Source: Billgrantia antri (GTDB lineage: Bacteria; Pseudomonadota; Gammaproteobacteria; Pseudomonadales; Halomonadaceae). From it: a DNA stretch of 64,000 nucleotides. Numbering within the stretch: the stretch's first letter is position 1; every line of letters begins with the position of its first letter. The stretch is taken from the NCBI RefSeq assembly GCF_019430905.1, contig NZ_JAHYCA010000007.1:124001-188000 (forward strand), given 5' to 3'. Shown in pieces: positions 44,482 to 52,855 of this stretch. The notes beneath the pieces are model-generated. The model did not search any database and had not been told where the DNA came from. It was given only the letters and a program-made list of their open reading frames with translations. The position numbers and the translations under genes were made by a program.

Positions 44482-45539
44482 TGGTCGAACAGTTCTTCAA
44501 CGCCGCATACCTCGCCGCAGCGGTCCAGCGAATAGCCGGGCAGCTCGCGGACGGCCGCCTGGAACGCCTCGCCGCGGATCATCTCGAGCAGGCGCACGAC
44601 GCTGGGGTCGGCAAGGCTCCTGCGCTGGCACACCAGCAGGTAGTGCTCATGAGCCAGCGGCAGGAAGGTCAGGCCGAATTGATGCGCGGCGGCTTCGACG
44701 CCGAAGCCAACATCGGCCATGCCGGCGGCGATATAGGCGGCCACGGCGGAATGGGTGTACTCCTCGAGTTCGAAGCCGGGGATGCGCTGCGATGCGAGCC
44801 CGGCCTCGCGCAGCAGGATGTCGAGCAGCGCCCGGGTGCCCGAGGCCTTCTGTCGATTGATGAAACGCACGTCACCTCGGGCCAGGTCGGTCAGGCCGGC
44901 GATGCCCTTGGGGTTGTCCGGTGCGAGCATGAGCCCCTGGCAGCGGGTGATGAAGCGGATGATGCAGTGGCTGCGTGGCCGAAGCTGGCGCCGATAGCCC
45001 TGCATCAGCGGACCGTGGGTCGCCGAAGTCGGCATGTGGTAGCCGGCCACGTCGCAGGCGCCTCGATTGAGTGCCGCCAGTGCCTCCTGCGGGCTGCAGT
45101 ACTGCAGGTCGAGCTGGAAGTCGCTGGCGAAGCGGGGCAGCAGCGCTACTGCATAGCCGTGACTGGCGTGCATGCGCAGTACCGGCTCGACACCTTCGAG
45201 AAGTTGTTGAAGCTCGAGGTTGAGCTCCGAGCCCAGGCTCTCGAGCTGCGGGCCGAGCCGGGCAGCCACTCGCTGGCGGGCCCACAGCAGCTTGTCGCCG
45301 AGGGGGGTCAGCCATGCGCCGCGCCCCTTCTGCATCTCCACCAGGCCAGTGCCGAAGAAGTCCGCCCACTTGTTGAGCAGGTTCCAGGCGTGGCGATAGG
45401 AGATACCGACCTCGGCGGCGGCCTCGGTCAACTTGCCGCTGCGATGAATGCCCTGCAGCAACCCGAACAGCTGAGGGTCCAGGCGGTTACCGGACTCGTC
45501 GGTAAAGGACCAGGCCGGCTCGATTCGAATGCGTTTCAT
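44466..45539 (-). CDS. ModE-like DNA-binding protein with C-terminal PBP-like domain, likely fds regulator
   Basis: A 357-residue regulator. Residues about 20-85 form a winged helix of the ModE N-terminal type (LLQGIHRSGKLTEAAAEVG and SYRHAWNLLNKWADFFG). The C-terminal 220 residues are a periplasmic-binding-protein-like domain (VLRMHASHGYAVALLPRF, RFINRQKASGTRALLD, AAYIAAGMADVGFGVEAAA), the part that in related proteins binds a molybdate-like or other small ligand. It is divergent from fdsG, so control of the molybdenum formate dehydrogenase is likely. TTCATAT repeats lie at its start and in the shared region. The ligand (molybdate, tungstate or formate) is not known. Confidence 0.82.
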   Translation of the reverse strand: MKRIRIEPAWSFTDESGNRLDPQLFGLLQGIHRSGKLTEAAAEVGISYRHAWNLLNKWADFFGTGLVEMQKGRGAWLTPLGDKLLWARQRVAARLGPQLESLGSELNLELQQLLEGVEPVLRMHASHGYAVALLPRFASDFQLDLQYCSPQEALAALNRGACDVAGYHMPTSATHGPLMQGYRRQLRPRSHCIIRFITRCQGLMLAPDNPKGIAGLTDLARGDVRFINRQKASGTRALLDILLREAGLASQRIPGFELEEYTHSAVAAYIAAGMADVGFGVEAAAHQFGLTFLPLAHEHYLLVCQRRSLADPSVVRLLEMIRGEAFQAAVRELPGYSLDRCGEVCGVEELFDQARQG

Positions 45540-45643
45540 ATGCTGTGTTTTTCATATTTCGAAACGGAAGCAGTACTGCTACTTTCACAAGTACGCGAGA
45601 GCAAGAGCGATTGCCGTGAAGCGACATACAGCGTAATTCATAT
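45535..45643. promoter_or_regulatory. TTCATAT repeats and palindrome in the fds divergent region
   Basis: TTCATAT occurs at 45535-45541 (over the regulator start codon), 45551-45557 and 45637-45643. AGCAGTACTGCT (45569-45580) is a perfect 12-bp palindrome. The region is AT-rich compared with the rest of the window. These are candidate operator sites for the ModE-like protein. Confidence 0.5.
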
Positions 45644-45731
45644 ATGCACTGTAGTACATAAATAGACCGTCACTAGCAGCGTCGAACGTATTGGTACGAC
45701 ATGCACCCTACGTTCGCTTCGAGGCCAGGCC

Positions 45732-46229
45732 ATGCCAAACAGCCCATTCCTTCCCTGGAACCCCCAACAGGTTCAGGACGAGATCGACGCCCTGAAGCAC
45801 GAGCCCGGGGCCTTGCTTCCCATCCTGCATGCGATTCAGGACCGCTGCGGCCATGTGCCGCGTGAGGCGGTGCCGATCATTGCCGAGGCGTTGCAGCTCA
45901 CCCGTGCTGAGGTGCACGGCGTGATCAGCTTCTATCATCACTTCCGAACCACCCCACCGGGACGTCATGTGGTGCAGATCTGCCGCGCCGAGGCGTGCCA
46001 GGCGCGCGGTTCGCGGGCACTGGAGAATCACGCACGGGAAACGCTCGGTATCGACTACCACCAGACGACCGCCGACCGCGAGATCACCCTGGAGCCGGTC
46101 TATTGCCTTGGCAACTGCGCCTGCGGTCCGTCGCTGCGTGTCGATGACCGCATCCTCGCCCGCGTCACCCCCGAAAAATTCAACCGGCTGGTCGACGAGC
46201 TGACCACGCAAGTGCTGGAGGTGAGCTAA
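45732..46229 (+). CDS. fdsG: NAD-dependent formate dehydrogenase gamma subunit
   Basis: A 165-residue NuoE-like 2Fe-2S protein. The four Cys ligands are in ICRAEACQARG and YCLGNCACGPS, the spacing expected for this fold. It relays electrons between FdsA and the flavin subunit FdsB. GAGGCCAGGCC precedes the ATG. Its stop codon overlaps the first base of fdsB (TAATG). First gene of the fdsGBA-fdhD-fdsD operon, as in Cupriavidus and Rhodobacter. Confidence 0.95.
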   Translation: MPNSPFLPWNPQQVQDEIDALKHEPGALLPILHAIQDRCGHVPREAVPIIAEALQLTRAEVHGVISFYHHFRTTPPGRHVVQICRAEACQARGSRALENHARETLGIDYHQTTADREITLEPVYCLGNCACGPSLRVDDRILARVTPEKFNRLVDELTTQVLEVS

Positions 46230-47779
46230 TGCCAGTGAGGATATACGTTCCCCGCGAGACCACGGCGCTGGCGCTGGGCGCCGACGAGGTCGCCGAGCGT
46301 ATCGAGGCAGAGGCGGTCGCTCGCGGCGCCGAGGTCGAGCTGGTGCGCAATGGCTCGCGCGGGCTGTTCTGGCTGGAGCCGCTGGTCGAGGTCGAGACCG
46401 ACGCCGGGCGTGTCGCCTATGGTCCGGTCGAGCCCGGCGACGTGGCCGGCCTGTTCGACGCCGGGCTGCTAGAGGGCAGCGCCATGTCTACCCTCTGCCG
46501 GGGGCCGACCGAGTCGATTCCCTATTTGCAGGCCCAGCAGCGTCTGACCTTTGCGCGCATCGGGATCACCGATCCGCTCTCACTCGACGACTATCGCGCT
46601 CATGACGGTTTCCGCGGCCTGGAGCAGGCGCTGGCGCTCTCGCCCCAGGCCATCGTCGACGAGGTCAAGACCTCCGGCCTGCGCGGTCGCGGCGGGGCGG
46701 CGTTCCCCACCGGCATCAAGTGGCAGACCGTGCTCGACGCCCCAGCCGACCAGAAATATATCGTCTGCAACGCCGACGAGGGCGATTCCGGTACCTTCGC
46801 CGACCGTCTGGTGATGGAGTGCGATCCCTATCTGCTGATCGAGGGCATGGCCATCGCCGGCCTCGCCGTGGGCGCCACCCAGGGCTACGTCTACCTGCGT
46901 TCCGAATACCCCCTGGCACACGAGATTTTCAACGAGGCCATTGCCCGCGCCGAGGCTGCCGGCTATCTCGGCGCCGACATCCGCGGCAGCGGCCGGCGCT
47001 TCGACCTCGAGGTACGGCTCGGCGCCGGTGCCTACATCTGCGGCGAGGAGACCTCGCTGCTCGAAAGCCTCGAGGGCAAGCGCGGCATGGTGCGCTTCAA
47101 GCCGCCGCTGCCGGCGCTCGAGGGGCTGTTCGGCAAGCCCACCGTGGTCAACAACGTGCTTTCGCTGGCGGCGGTGCCCTTCATCCTCTCCCGCGGGGCA
47201 ACGGCTTATGCCGACTACGGCATGGGCCGCTCACGCGGCACCCTGGCGCTGCAGCTGGCCGGCAACGTCAAGCGCGGTGGCCTGGTCGAGCTGGCCTTCG
47301 GCACTACCCTGCGCCAGCTGATGGAGGATTTCGGCGGCGGCACCGCGAGTGGCCGACCGCTGCGCGCGGTGCAGGTGGGCGGTCCGCTGTGCGCCTATCT
47401 GCCCGAAAGCCAGTGGGACCTGCCGCTCGACTACGAGACCTTCGCCGAGGTGGGGGCCGGGGTCGGCCACGGTGGCGTGGTGATGTTCGACGACACGGTC
47501 GACATGGGCGAACAGGCGCGCTTCGCCATGGAGTTCTGTGCGGTGGAGTCGTGCGGCAAGTGCACGCCCTGCCGCATCGGCGCGGTGCGCGGCGTCGAGG
47601 TGATCGACCGCATCCGCGCAGGTGACAACCGCGAGGCCAATCTCGCGCTGCTGGGCGACCTGTGCGAGACCATGGTGGACGGTTCCCTCTGCGCCATGGG
47701 GGGCATGACGCCCTTCCCCGTGCAGAGCGTGATGAAACACTTTCCCGACGACCTGCAGCGCGACGCCACGCAGCGTTGA
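46229..47779 (+). CDS. fdsB: NAD-dependent formate dehydrogenase beta subunit
   Basis: A 516-residue NuoF-like protein. An N-terminal thioredoxin-like part (about 1-125) precedes the FMN/NAD domain (GLRGRGGAAFPTGIKWQ; NADEGDSGTFADRLVME; YIYGEE-like AYICGEETSLLESLEG). The 4Fe-4S motif is ESCGKCTPCRIGAVRG. It reduces NAD with electrons from formate. Located between fdsG and fdsA and co-transcribed with both. Confidence 0.95.
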   Translation: MPVRIYVPRETTALALGADEVAERIEAEAVARGAEVELVRNGSRGLFWLEPLVEVETDAGRVAYGPVEPGDVAGLFDAGLLEGSAMSTLCRGPTESIPYLQAQQRLTFARIGITDPLSLDDYRAHDGFRGLEQALALSPQAIVDEVKTSGLRGRGGAAFPTGIKWQTVLDAPADQKYIVCNADEGDSGTFADRLVMECDPYLLIEGMAIAGLAVGATQGYVYLRSEYPLAHEIFNEAIARAEAAGYLGADIRGSGRRFDLEVRLGAGAYICGEETSLLESLEGKRGMVRFKPPLPALEGLFGKPTVVNNVLSLAAVPFILSRGATAYADYGMGRSRGTLALQLAGNVKRGGLVELAFGTTLRQLMEDFGGGTASGRPLRAVQVGGPLCAYLPESQWDLPLDYETFAEVGAGVGHGGVVMFDDTVDMGEQARFAMEFCAVESCGKCTPCRIGAVRGVEVIDRIRAGDNREANLALLGDLCETMVDGSLCAMGGMTPFPVQSVMKHFPDDLQRDATQR

Positions 47780-47796
47780 GCGGGAGGAGGTACGAC

Positions 47797-50679
47797 ATGT
47801 TGCAATACTTCGACCCCAAGCACGCTTCTCCGGAGCGCGACTACGGTACCCCGGCGCGGCTCTCCGGGACGCTCGTCAGCCTCGAGATCGACGGCCACGA
47901 GATCACCGTCCCCGAAGGCACCTCGGTGCTGCGCGCAGCGGCCTTGGCCGACATCAACATTCCCAAGCTGTGCGCCTCGGACAACCTCGAGGCATTCGGC
48001 TCCTGCCGTCTGTGTGCGGTGCAGATCGAGGGCAAGCGCGGTTTGCCGGCCTCCTGCACCACGCCGGTCGAGGCCGGCATGAAGGTCACCACCCAGAACG
48101 CACGGCTGGCCAAGTTGCGGCGCAACGTGATGGAGCTCTACATCTCCGATCACCCGCTGGACTGTCTGACCTGCCCGGCCAACGGCGACTGCGAGCTGCA
48201 GGACATGGCCGGCGCGGTGGGCCTGCGCGAGGTGCGCTACGGCTTCGACGGCGAGAATCACCTGGACGCCGAGACCGACGACTCCAACCCCTACTTCAGC
48301 TTCGACCCCAGCAAGTGCATCGTCTGCTCGCGCTGCGTGCGCGCCTGCAACGAAGTGCAGGGCACCTTCGCCCTGACCATCGAGGGGCGCGGCTTCGAGT
48401 CCAAGGTCGCCGCCGGGCAGAATGATGCGTTCATGGATTCCGAGTGCGTCTCCTGCGGTGCCTGCGTGCAGGCCTGCCCGACCTCGACGCTGATGGAGAA
48501 GTCGGTGATCGAGCAGGGTCAGCCGGAGCACAGCGTGGTGACCACCTGCGCCTACTGCGGCGTGGGCTGCTCGTTCAAGGCCGAGATGCAGGGCGACCGG
48601 GTGGTGCGCATGGTGCCCTATAAGGGCGGCGACGCCAATCATGGCCACTCGTGCGTCAAGGGGCGCTTCGCCTTCGGCTATGCCACCCATCCGGACCGGC
48701 TCAAGTCGCCGATGATCCGCGAGTCGATCGACCAGCCTTGGCGCGAAGTGGGCTGGGAAGAGGCGATCGCCTTCGCCGCCGAGCGGCTCAAGGCGATCCA
48801 GGCCAAGCACGGTCGCGAGAGCATCGGCGGCATCACCTCCTCGCGCTGCACCAATGAGGAGACCTACCTGGTGCAGAAGCTGGTGCGCGCGGCCTTCCAC
48901 AACAACAACACCGATACCTGCGCGCGGGTGTGCCACTCGCCCACCGGCTTCGGCCTCAAGGCGACGCTGGGCGAGTCCGCCGGCACCCAGACCTTCGATT
49001 CGGTGATGAAGGCCGACGTGATCGTGGTCATCGGTGCCAACCCCACCGACGCCCACCCGGTGTTCGCCTCGCAGATGCGGCGCCGGCTGCGCCAGGGCGC
49101 CGAGTTGATCGTCGTCGACCCGCGCCGCATCGACCTGCTCAAGACACCGCACCATCGCGGCGCCCAGCACCTCGCCCTGCGCCCCGGCACCAACGTGGCG
49201 ATGATCAACGCGCTGGCGCACGTGGTGGTCAGTGAGGGACTCGAGGATCGCGAGTTCATTGCCAAGCGCTGCGATGCGGCGGGCTACCAGGCCTGGCGCG
49301 AGTTCATCCTCGACGAGCGCCACTCGCCCGAGAACGTCGAGGCGATCACCGGCGTGCCCGCCGAGCAGGTGCGCCGCGCCGCGCGCACCTACGCCCAGGC
49401 GCCCAACGGCGCGATCTACTACGGCCTCGGCGTCACCGAGCACAGCCAGGGTTCGAGCATGGTGATGGGCATCGCCAACCTGGCCATGGCCACCGGCAAC
49501 ATCGGCCGCGAGGGGGTGGGCGTCAACCCGCTGCGCGGGCAGAACAACGTCCAGGGCTCCTGCGACATGGGCTCCTTCCCCCACGAGCTGCCGGGCTACC
49601 AGCACGTCGGCGACCCTGCCGTGCGTGAGCGCTTCGAGGCGGCCTGGGGCGTGCCCATCGATGACGAGCCGGGGCTGCGCATTCCCAACATGTTCGACGC
49701 TGCCATCGCCGGCGACTTCAGGGCGCTCTACGTGCAGGGCGAGGACATCGCCCAGTCGGACCCCAACACCCAGCACGTAGAGCAGGCGCTGCGCTCGCTG
49801 GAGTGCCTGATCGTGCAGGACATCTTCCTCAACGAGACGGCCAAGTTCGCCCACGTGCTGCTGCCGGGCTCCTCCTTCCTGGAGAAGGACGGCACCTTCA
49901 CCAACGCCGAACGACGCATCAACCGCGTGCGCAAGGTGATGCCGCCGCTGGCCGGCAAGCAGGACTGGGAAGTGACCGTGGACCTGGCCAATGCACTGGG
50001 TTACCCCATGCACTATGACCACCCGGCCCAGATCATGGACGAGATCGCCACCCTCACGCCGAGCTTCTCCGGGGTCAGCTACGCGCGGCTCGACGAGCTG
50101 GGCAGCATTCAATGGCCGTGCAACGAGGCGTACCCGAAGGGCATGCCGACCATGCATATCGAGGACTTCCCCATCGGCCTGGGTCAGTTCGCCATCACCG
50201 ACTACGTGGCCACCGAGGAGCGCTCCAACCGTCGCTTCCCGCTACTGCTCACCACCGGGCGCATCCTCTCCCAGTACAACGTCGGCGCCCAGACCCGGCG
50301 CACCGGCAACCAGGCCTGGCACGACGAGGACGTGCTCGAGCTGCATCCGTCCGACGCCGAGCTGCGCGGCATACGCGATGGCGACTGGGTCGGCATCACC
50401 AGCCGAGCCGGCCAGACGGTACTGCGTGCCCGGGTCAGCGACCGCATGCCGCCGGGGGTGGTCTACACTACCTTCCACCACCCGGGCAGCGGAGCCAATG
50501 TGATCACCACCGACAGCTCCGACTGGGCGACCAACTGCCCGGAATACAAGGTGACCGCCGTGCAGGTCGAGAAGGTCAGCCAGCCGTCCGTCTGGCAGCG
50601 CCAGTTCGAAAGCTTCGACCGGCTCCAGCTAAGGTTGCTGCGCGGCGACGAGCCCTCAGCGGAGCGTGTGAATGAGTGA
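47797..50679 (+). CDS. fdsA: NAD-dependent formate dehydrogenase alpha (molybdenum) subunit
   Basis: A 960-residue catalytic subunit. N-terminal 2Fe-2S domain (CRLCAVQIEG region), NuoG-like Fe-S ligands (HPLDCLTCPANGDCELQ), two 4Fe-4S clusters (CIVCSRCVRACNE and CVSCGACVQACP), then the bis-MGD domain (CAYCGVGCSFKAE). The catalytic residue is Cys in NTDTCARVCHSPT, so this enzyme does not need selenocysteine, unlike FdnG downstream. It oxidises formate to CO2. GGAGGAGG precedes ATG 47797. It overlaps fdhD by 8 bases. Confidence 0.96.
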   Translation: MLQYFDPKHASPERDYGTPARLSGTLVSLEIDGHEITVPEGTSVLRAAALADINIPKLCASDNLEAFGSCRLCAVQIEGKRGLPASCTTPVEAGMKVTTQNARLAKLRRNVMELYISDHPLDCLTCPANGDCELQDMAGAVGLREVRYGFDGENHLDAETDDSNPYFSFDPSKCIVCSRCVRACNEVQGTFALTIEGRGFESKVAAGQNDAFMDSECVSCGACVQACPTSTLMEKSVIEQGQPEHSVVTTCAYCGVGCSFKAEMQGDRVVRMVPYKGGDANHGHSCVKGRFAFGYATHPDRLKSPMIRESIDQPWREVGWEEAIAFAAERLKAIQAKHGRESIGGITSSRCTNEETYLVQKLVRAAFHNNNTDTCARVCHSPTGFGLKATLGESAGTQTFDSVMKADVIVVIGANPTDAHPVFASQMRRRLRQGAELIVVDPRRIDLLKTPHHRGAQHLALRPGTNVAMINALAHVVVSEGLEDREFIAKRCDAAGYQAWREFILDERHSPENVEAITGVPAEQVRRAARTYAQAPNGAIYYGLGVTEHSQGSSMVMGIANLAMATGNIGREGVGVNPLRGQNNVQGSCDMGSFPHELPGYQHVGDPAVRERFEAAWGVPIDDEPGLRIPNMFDAAIAGDFRALYVQGEDIAQSDPNTQHVEQALRSLECLIVQDIFLNETAKFAHVLLPGSSFLEKDGTFTNAERRINRVRKVMPPLAGKQDWEVTVDLANALGYPMHYDHPAQIMDEIATLTPSFSGVSYARLDELGSIQWPCNEAYPKGMPTMHIEDFPIGLGQFAITDYVATEERSNRRFPLLLTTGRILSQYNVGAQTRRTGNQAWHDEDVLELHPSDAELRGIRDGDWVGITSRAGQTVLRARVSDRMPPGVVYTTFHHPGSGANVITTDSSDWATNCPEYKVTAVQVEKVSQPSVWQRQFESFDRLQLRLLRGDEPSAERVNE

Positions 50680-51496
50680 CGACCCCAGCCACTGCCGAGC
50701 CCCGGTTGAGGTACACCGGGGTGGCAGTGCCATGCGGCTCGAAGACAGTATCGCCGTGGAGCTGCCGGTAGCGCTGGTTTACAACGGCATCTCCCACGCC
50801 GTGATGATGGCCACGCCGACCGATCTGGAGGACTTCGCGCTGGGGTTCAGCCTCACCGAGGGTATCCTGGGCACGGCGGATGAGCTCTACGACCTGGAGG
50901 TGCGCCAGGAAGCCCAGGGCATTGCCGTGCATCTCGAGATCGCGACGCCGCGCTTCATGGCGCTCAAGCAGCGCCGGCGCAGCCTGGCCGGCCGCACCGG
51001 GTGCGGCCTGTGCGGTACCGAGTCGCTGGAACAGGCGATTCGCCCGGTGGCGCCGGTCGTGGCGCCGATGGTCGGCGACGCTGCCATTCAGCATGCTCTG
51101 GAGACGCTCAAGTGGCACCAGCCGCTTCAGCGGGAGACCGGGGCCACCCACGGCGCTGCTTGGTGCGATCTCGAGGGGCGTATCCTGCTGGCGCGCGAGG
51201 ATGTCGGTCGTCACAACGCCCTCGACAAGCTGATCGGTGCCCTGCTTCGTCAGCGTGATACTGACCGGCAGGGCTTCGTGCTGGTCTCCAGCCGGGCCAG
51301 CTACGAGATGGTGCAGAAGAGCGCCAGCGCCGGCATCGGCTGCCTGGTCGCCGTGTCGGCTTCCACCTCGCTTGCCATCGAGCAGGCGCGCCAGGCCGGC
51401 CTGATGCTGGTCGGCTTCGCCCGCACGGGGCGCCATGTCATCTATCATCAGCCGGCCGCCGAGACAGCGCCGGCAACCCATGCCAGCGGAGGTTGA
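50672..51496 (+). CDS. fdhD: formate dehydrogenase sulphurtransferase FdhD
   Basis: A 274-residue protein. The active loop is TGCGLCG, with the two Cys that pass sulphur from IscS to the molybdenum cofactor of formate dehydrogenases; other family blocks are NGISHAVMMATPTDLEDFALGF and LLAREDVGRHNALDKLIG. It overlaps the end of fdsA. It likely serves both Fds and Fdn because no other copy is visible in this window. Confidence 0.94.
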   Translation: MSDDPSHCRAPVEVHRGGSAMRLEDSIAVELPVALVYNGISHAVMMATPTDLEDFALGFSLTEGILGTADELYDLEVRQEAQGIAVHLEIATPRFMALKQRRRSLAGRTGCGLCGTESLEQAIRPVAPVVAPMVGDAAIQHALETLKWHQPLQRETGATHGAAWCDLEGRILLAREDVGRHNALDKLIGALLRQRDTDRQGFVLVSSRASYEMVQKSASAGIGCLVAVSASTSLAIEQARQAGLMLVGFARTGRHVIYHQPAAETAPATHASGG

Positions 51497-51503
51497 TGTC
51501 GCC

Positions 51504-51746
51504 ATGAGCCGTAGCCAGCTCGATACCCTGATCCATATGGTGAACCAGATCGCCATCAACAATGCCCACTACGACGACGCTGCCGAGCGCATTCATGCCC
51601 ACCTGACCAAGTTCTGGGCCCGCAGCATGAAGCGCCAGATCGTCGACTACCTGCAGCAGGACGGCAGCGAGCTCTCGCCCTTGGCCAGGGAGGCCATTGA
51701 GCGGCTGGCGCAAGCCCAGACAGAGGCTCGCTCGGCAAGCGCTTGA
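51504..51746 (+). CDS. fdsD: NAD-dependent formate dehydrogenase delta subunit
   Basis: An 80-residue protein starting MSRSQLDTLIHMVNQIA, the typical start of FdsD. The rest is helical with AHLTKFWARSMKRQIVDYLQ. FdsD is needed for assembly or maturation of the FdsABG enzyme. ATG 51504 is favoured over an in-frame ATG 24 bases earlier by homology. Last gene of the operon; no clear terminator follows. Confidence 0.93.
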   Translation: MSRSQLDTLIHMVNQIAINNAHYDDAAERIHAHLTKFWARSMKRQIVDYLQQDGSELSPLAREAIERLAQAQTEARSASA

Positions 51747-51813
51747 ACCCGATGGGATCACGCTTTTCAACGGTGTCAGGCGCTCTCCTTATTTCGTCTT
51801 AACCGGCCTGTGC

Positions 51814-51819
51814 TATATT
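51814..51819 (+). promoter_or_regulatory. putative -10 box (TATATT) for the L,D-transpeptidase leader
   Basis: TATATT at 51814-51819 with a weak -35-like TTTCGT 16 bases upstream. It would start a leader of about 240 bases ahead of the L,D-transpeptidase gene. Confidence 0.4.
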
Positions 51820-51976
51820 TGCCTCATGCGTCTCATGGTTCGGCCGGTGGCCCGACCGACGGGCCTCATGGGGCCCGCCCCAGGGTCTATACCGGGAGTC
51901 GGGCGGCGAAAGCGCCTGCACCACTCCCCCTTGTTCCTGCTCCCATGCGATGACGTCCCTCGAAAGGAGTCGTGCC

Positions 51977-52039
51977 ATGACCCTCATGGCGCGGACCATG
52001 GCAGGTCCGAATAACTCGATCGACTCAAGTCGACAATAA
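51977..52039 (+). CDS. possible 20-codon leader peptide upstream of the L,D-transpeptidase gene
   Basis: An ATG with the good ribosome site AAAGGAG reads MTLMARTMAG and ends with TAA after 20 codons. Inside it, GGACC/GGTCC (51993-52008) and TCGACT/AGTCGA (52020-52033) can form two hairpins. It ends 26 bases before the next gene. The layout suggests a regulatory leader peptide or attenuator; the rest of the 319-base gap shows GC-rich hairpins but no riboswitch class that I recognise. Confidence 0.4.
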   Translation: MTLMARTMAGPNNSIDSSRQ

Positions 52040-52065
52040 CTCCATTACGCACGGGGCAGGGGCTC

Positions 52066-52716
52066 ATGAACAGGGCATTCCTCCAGGCTGCCGCCTTGAC
52101 GGCAGGCTTCTTCACGCTTGGGCCGGCGGCCCAGGCCAATCTTCCCGTTTCTCTCGATGGCAGGCTGGGTGACTCGCCGACGCTGTGGCAGGTGCTGGAT
52201 GCGGTGGCCATGCCGGAGGGGCTGACGGCCGACGAGGTGTGGCTCAGCATCGACCTGCGCAACCGCCAGGTGCGCGTGCTGCGCGGCGAAACCGTGATCG
52301 AGCGCATCGAGCATCTTGCTTTCGGTGCCGGCGGTGCGGCGCCGCTGCGGGCCAAGGGCAGCTCGATGACGCCGCTGGGTGAATTTCGCGTCGACCGCAT
52401 CAATCGCGCTTCGCGCTTCGGGCTGTTCTTCGGCTTCGACTATCCCAATGCGCAAGTGGCGGAAGAAGCGCTGCAAAGCGGCAAGATCACGCTGCAGGAG
52501 TATTGGTACATCGAGAACTACCGGGCGCGTCACGGCCGGGCACCGCATACCACCTCACTGGGCGGGTTGATCGGTATTCACGGCCTGGGCCAGGGCGATC
52601 CCGACGTGCACCGCAGCTTCGACTGGACCGAAGGCTGCGTTGCGGTCAGCAACGAGGAGATCCGCGCGCTGGACCCCTGGCTAAGGATCGGCACGCGGGT
52701 GGTGATCAGTGGTTGA
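52066..52716 (+). CDS. L,D-transpeptidase (YkuD domain), periplasmic
   Basis: A 216-residue protein with a signal peptide (residues 1-24, FLQAAALTAGFFTLGPAAQA). The catalytic motif is in SLGGLIGIHGLG with FDWTEGCVAVSNEEI, giving the catalytic Cys in the ShGC-type signature (here EGCVAVSN) and its His. YkuD enzymes cross-link peptidoglycan or attach lipoproteins. It carries no lysine-rich or peptidoglycan-binding extra domain. It lies between the fds operon and selC and is not obviously linked to either. Confidence 0.88.
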   Translation: MNRAFLQAAALTAGFFTLGPAAQANLPVSLDGRLGDSPTLWQVLDAVAMPEGLTADEVWLSIDLRNRQVRVLRGETVIERIEHLAFGAGGAAPLRAKGSSMTPLGEFRVDRINRASRFGLFFGFDYPNAQVAEEALQSGKITLQEYWYIENYRARHGRAPHTTSLGGLIGIHGLGQGDPDVHRSFDWTEGCVAVSNEEIRALDPWLRIGTRVVISG

Positions 52717-52728
52717 GCGCGGGGAGGC

Positions 52729-52824
52729 TGGCGGAAGAGCGTGGGAGTCGAACCCACCAGGGACCGCTGGCAGCCCCTGCCAGATTTGAAGTCTGGCCGC
52801 CCCACCGGGGGTCGATCCTCTTCC
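52729..52824 (-). tRNA. selC: tRNA-Sec (anticodon UCA)
   Basis: A 96-base tRNA including CCA. Acceptor GGAAGAGG with CTCTTCC, the long extra arm (GCAGGGGCTGCCAGCGGTCCCTGG), anticodon stem CCAGA/TCTGG with loop containing TCA, and T loop TTCGACT. This is the diagnostic shape of selenocysteine tRNA. It lies 31 bases after the end of selB on the same strand. Confidence 0.97.
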
Positions 52825-52855
52825 TTGAGCGGTGCCTTGTGACAGGGCCGTTGCC

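Noticed and set aside
47431..50157. Very long (about 900 codon) antisense open frame opposite fdsA
   Set aside because: A product of high GC codon bias in fdsA; the sense strand carries all Fe-S and Mo motifs.
51747..52065. Known riboswitch (TPP, cobalamin, FMN, yybP-ykoY, Moco)
   Set aside because: None of the conserved sequence blocks of these classes could be found by reading.
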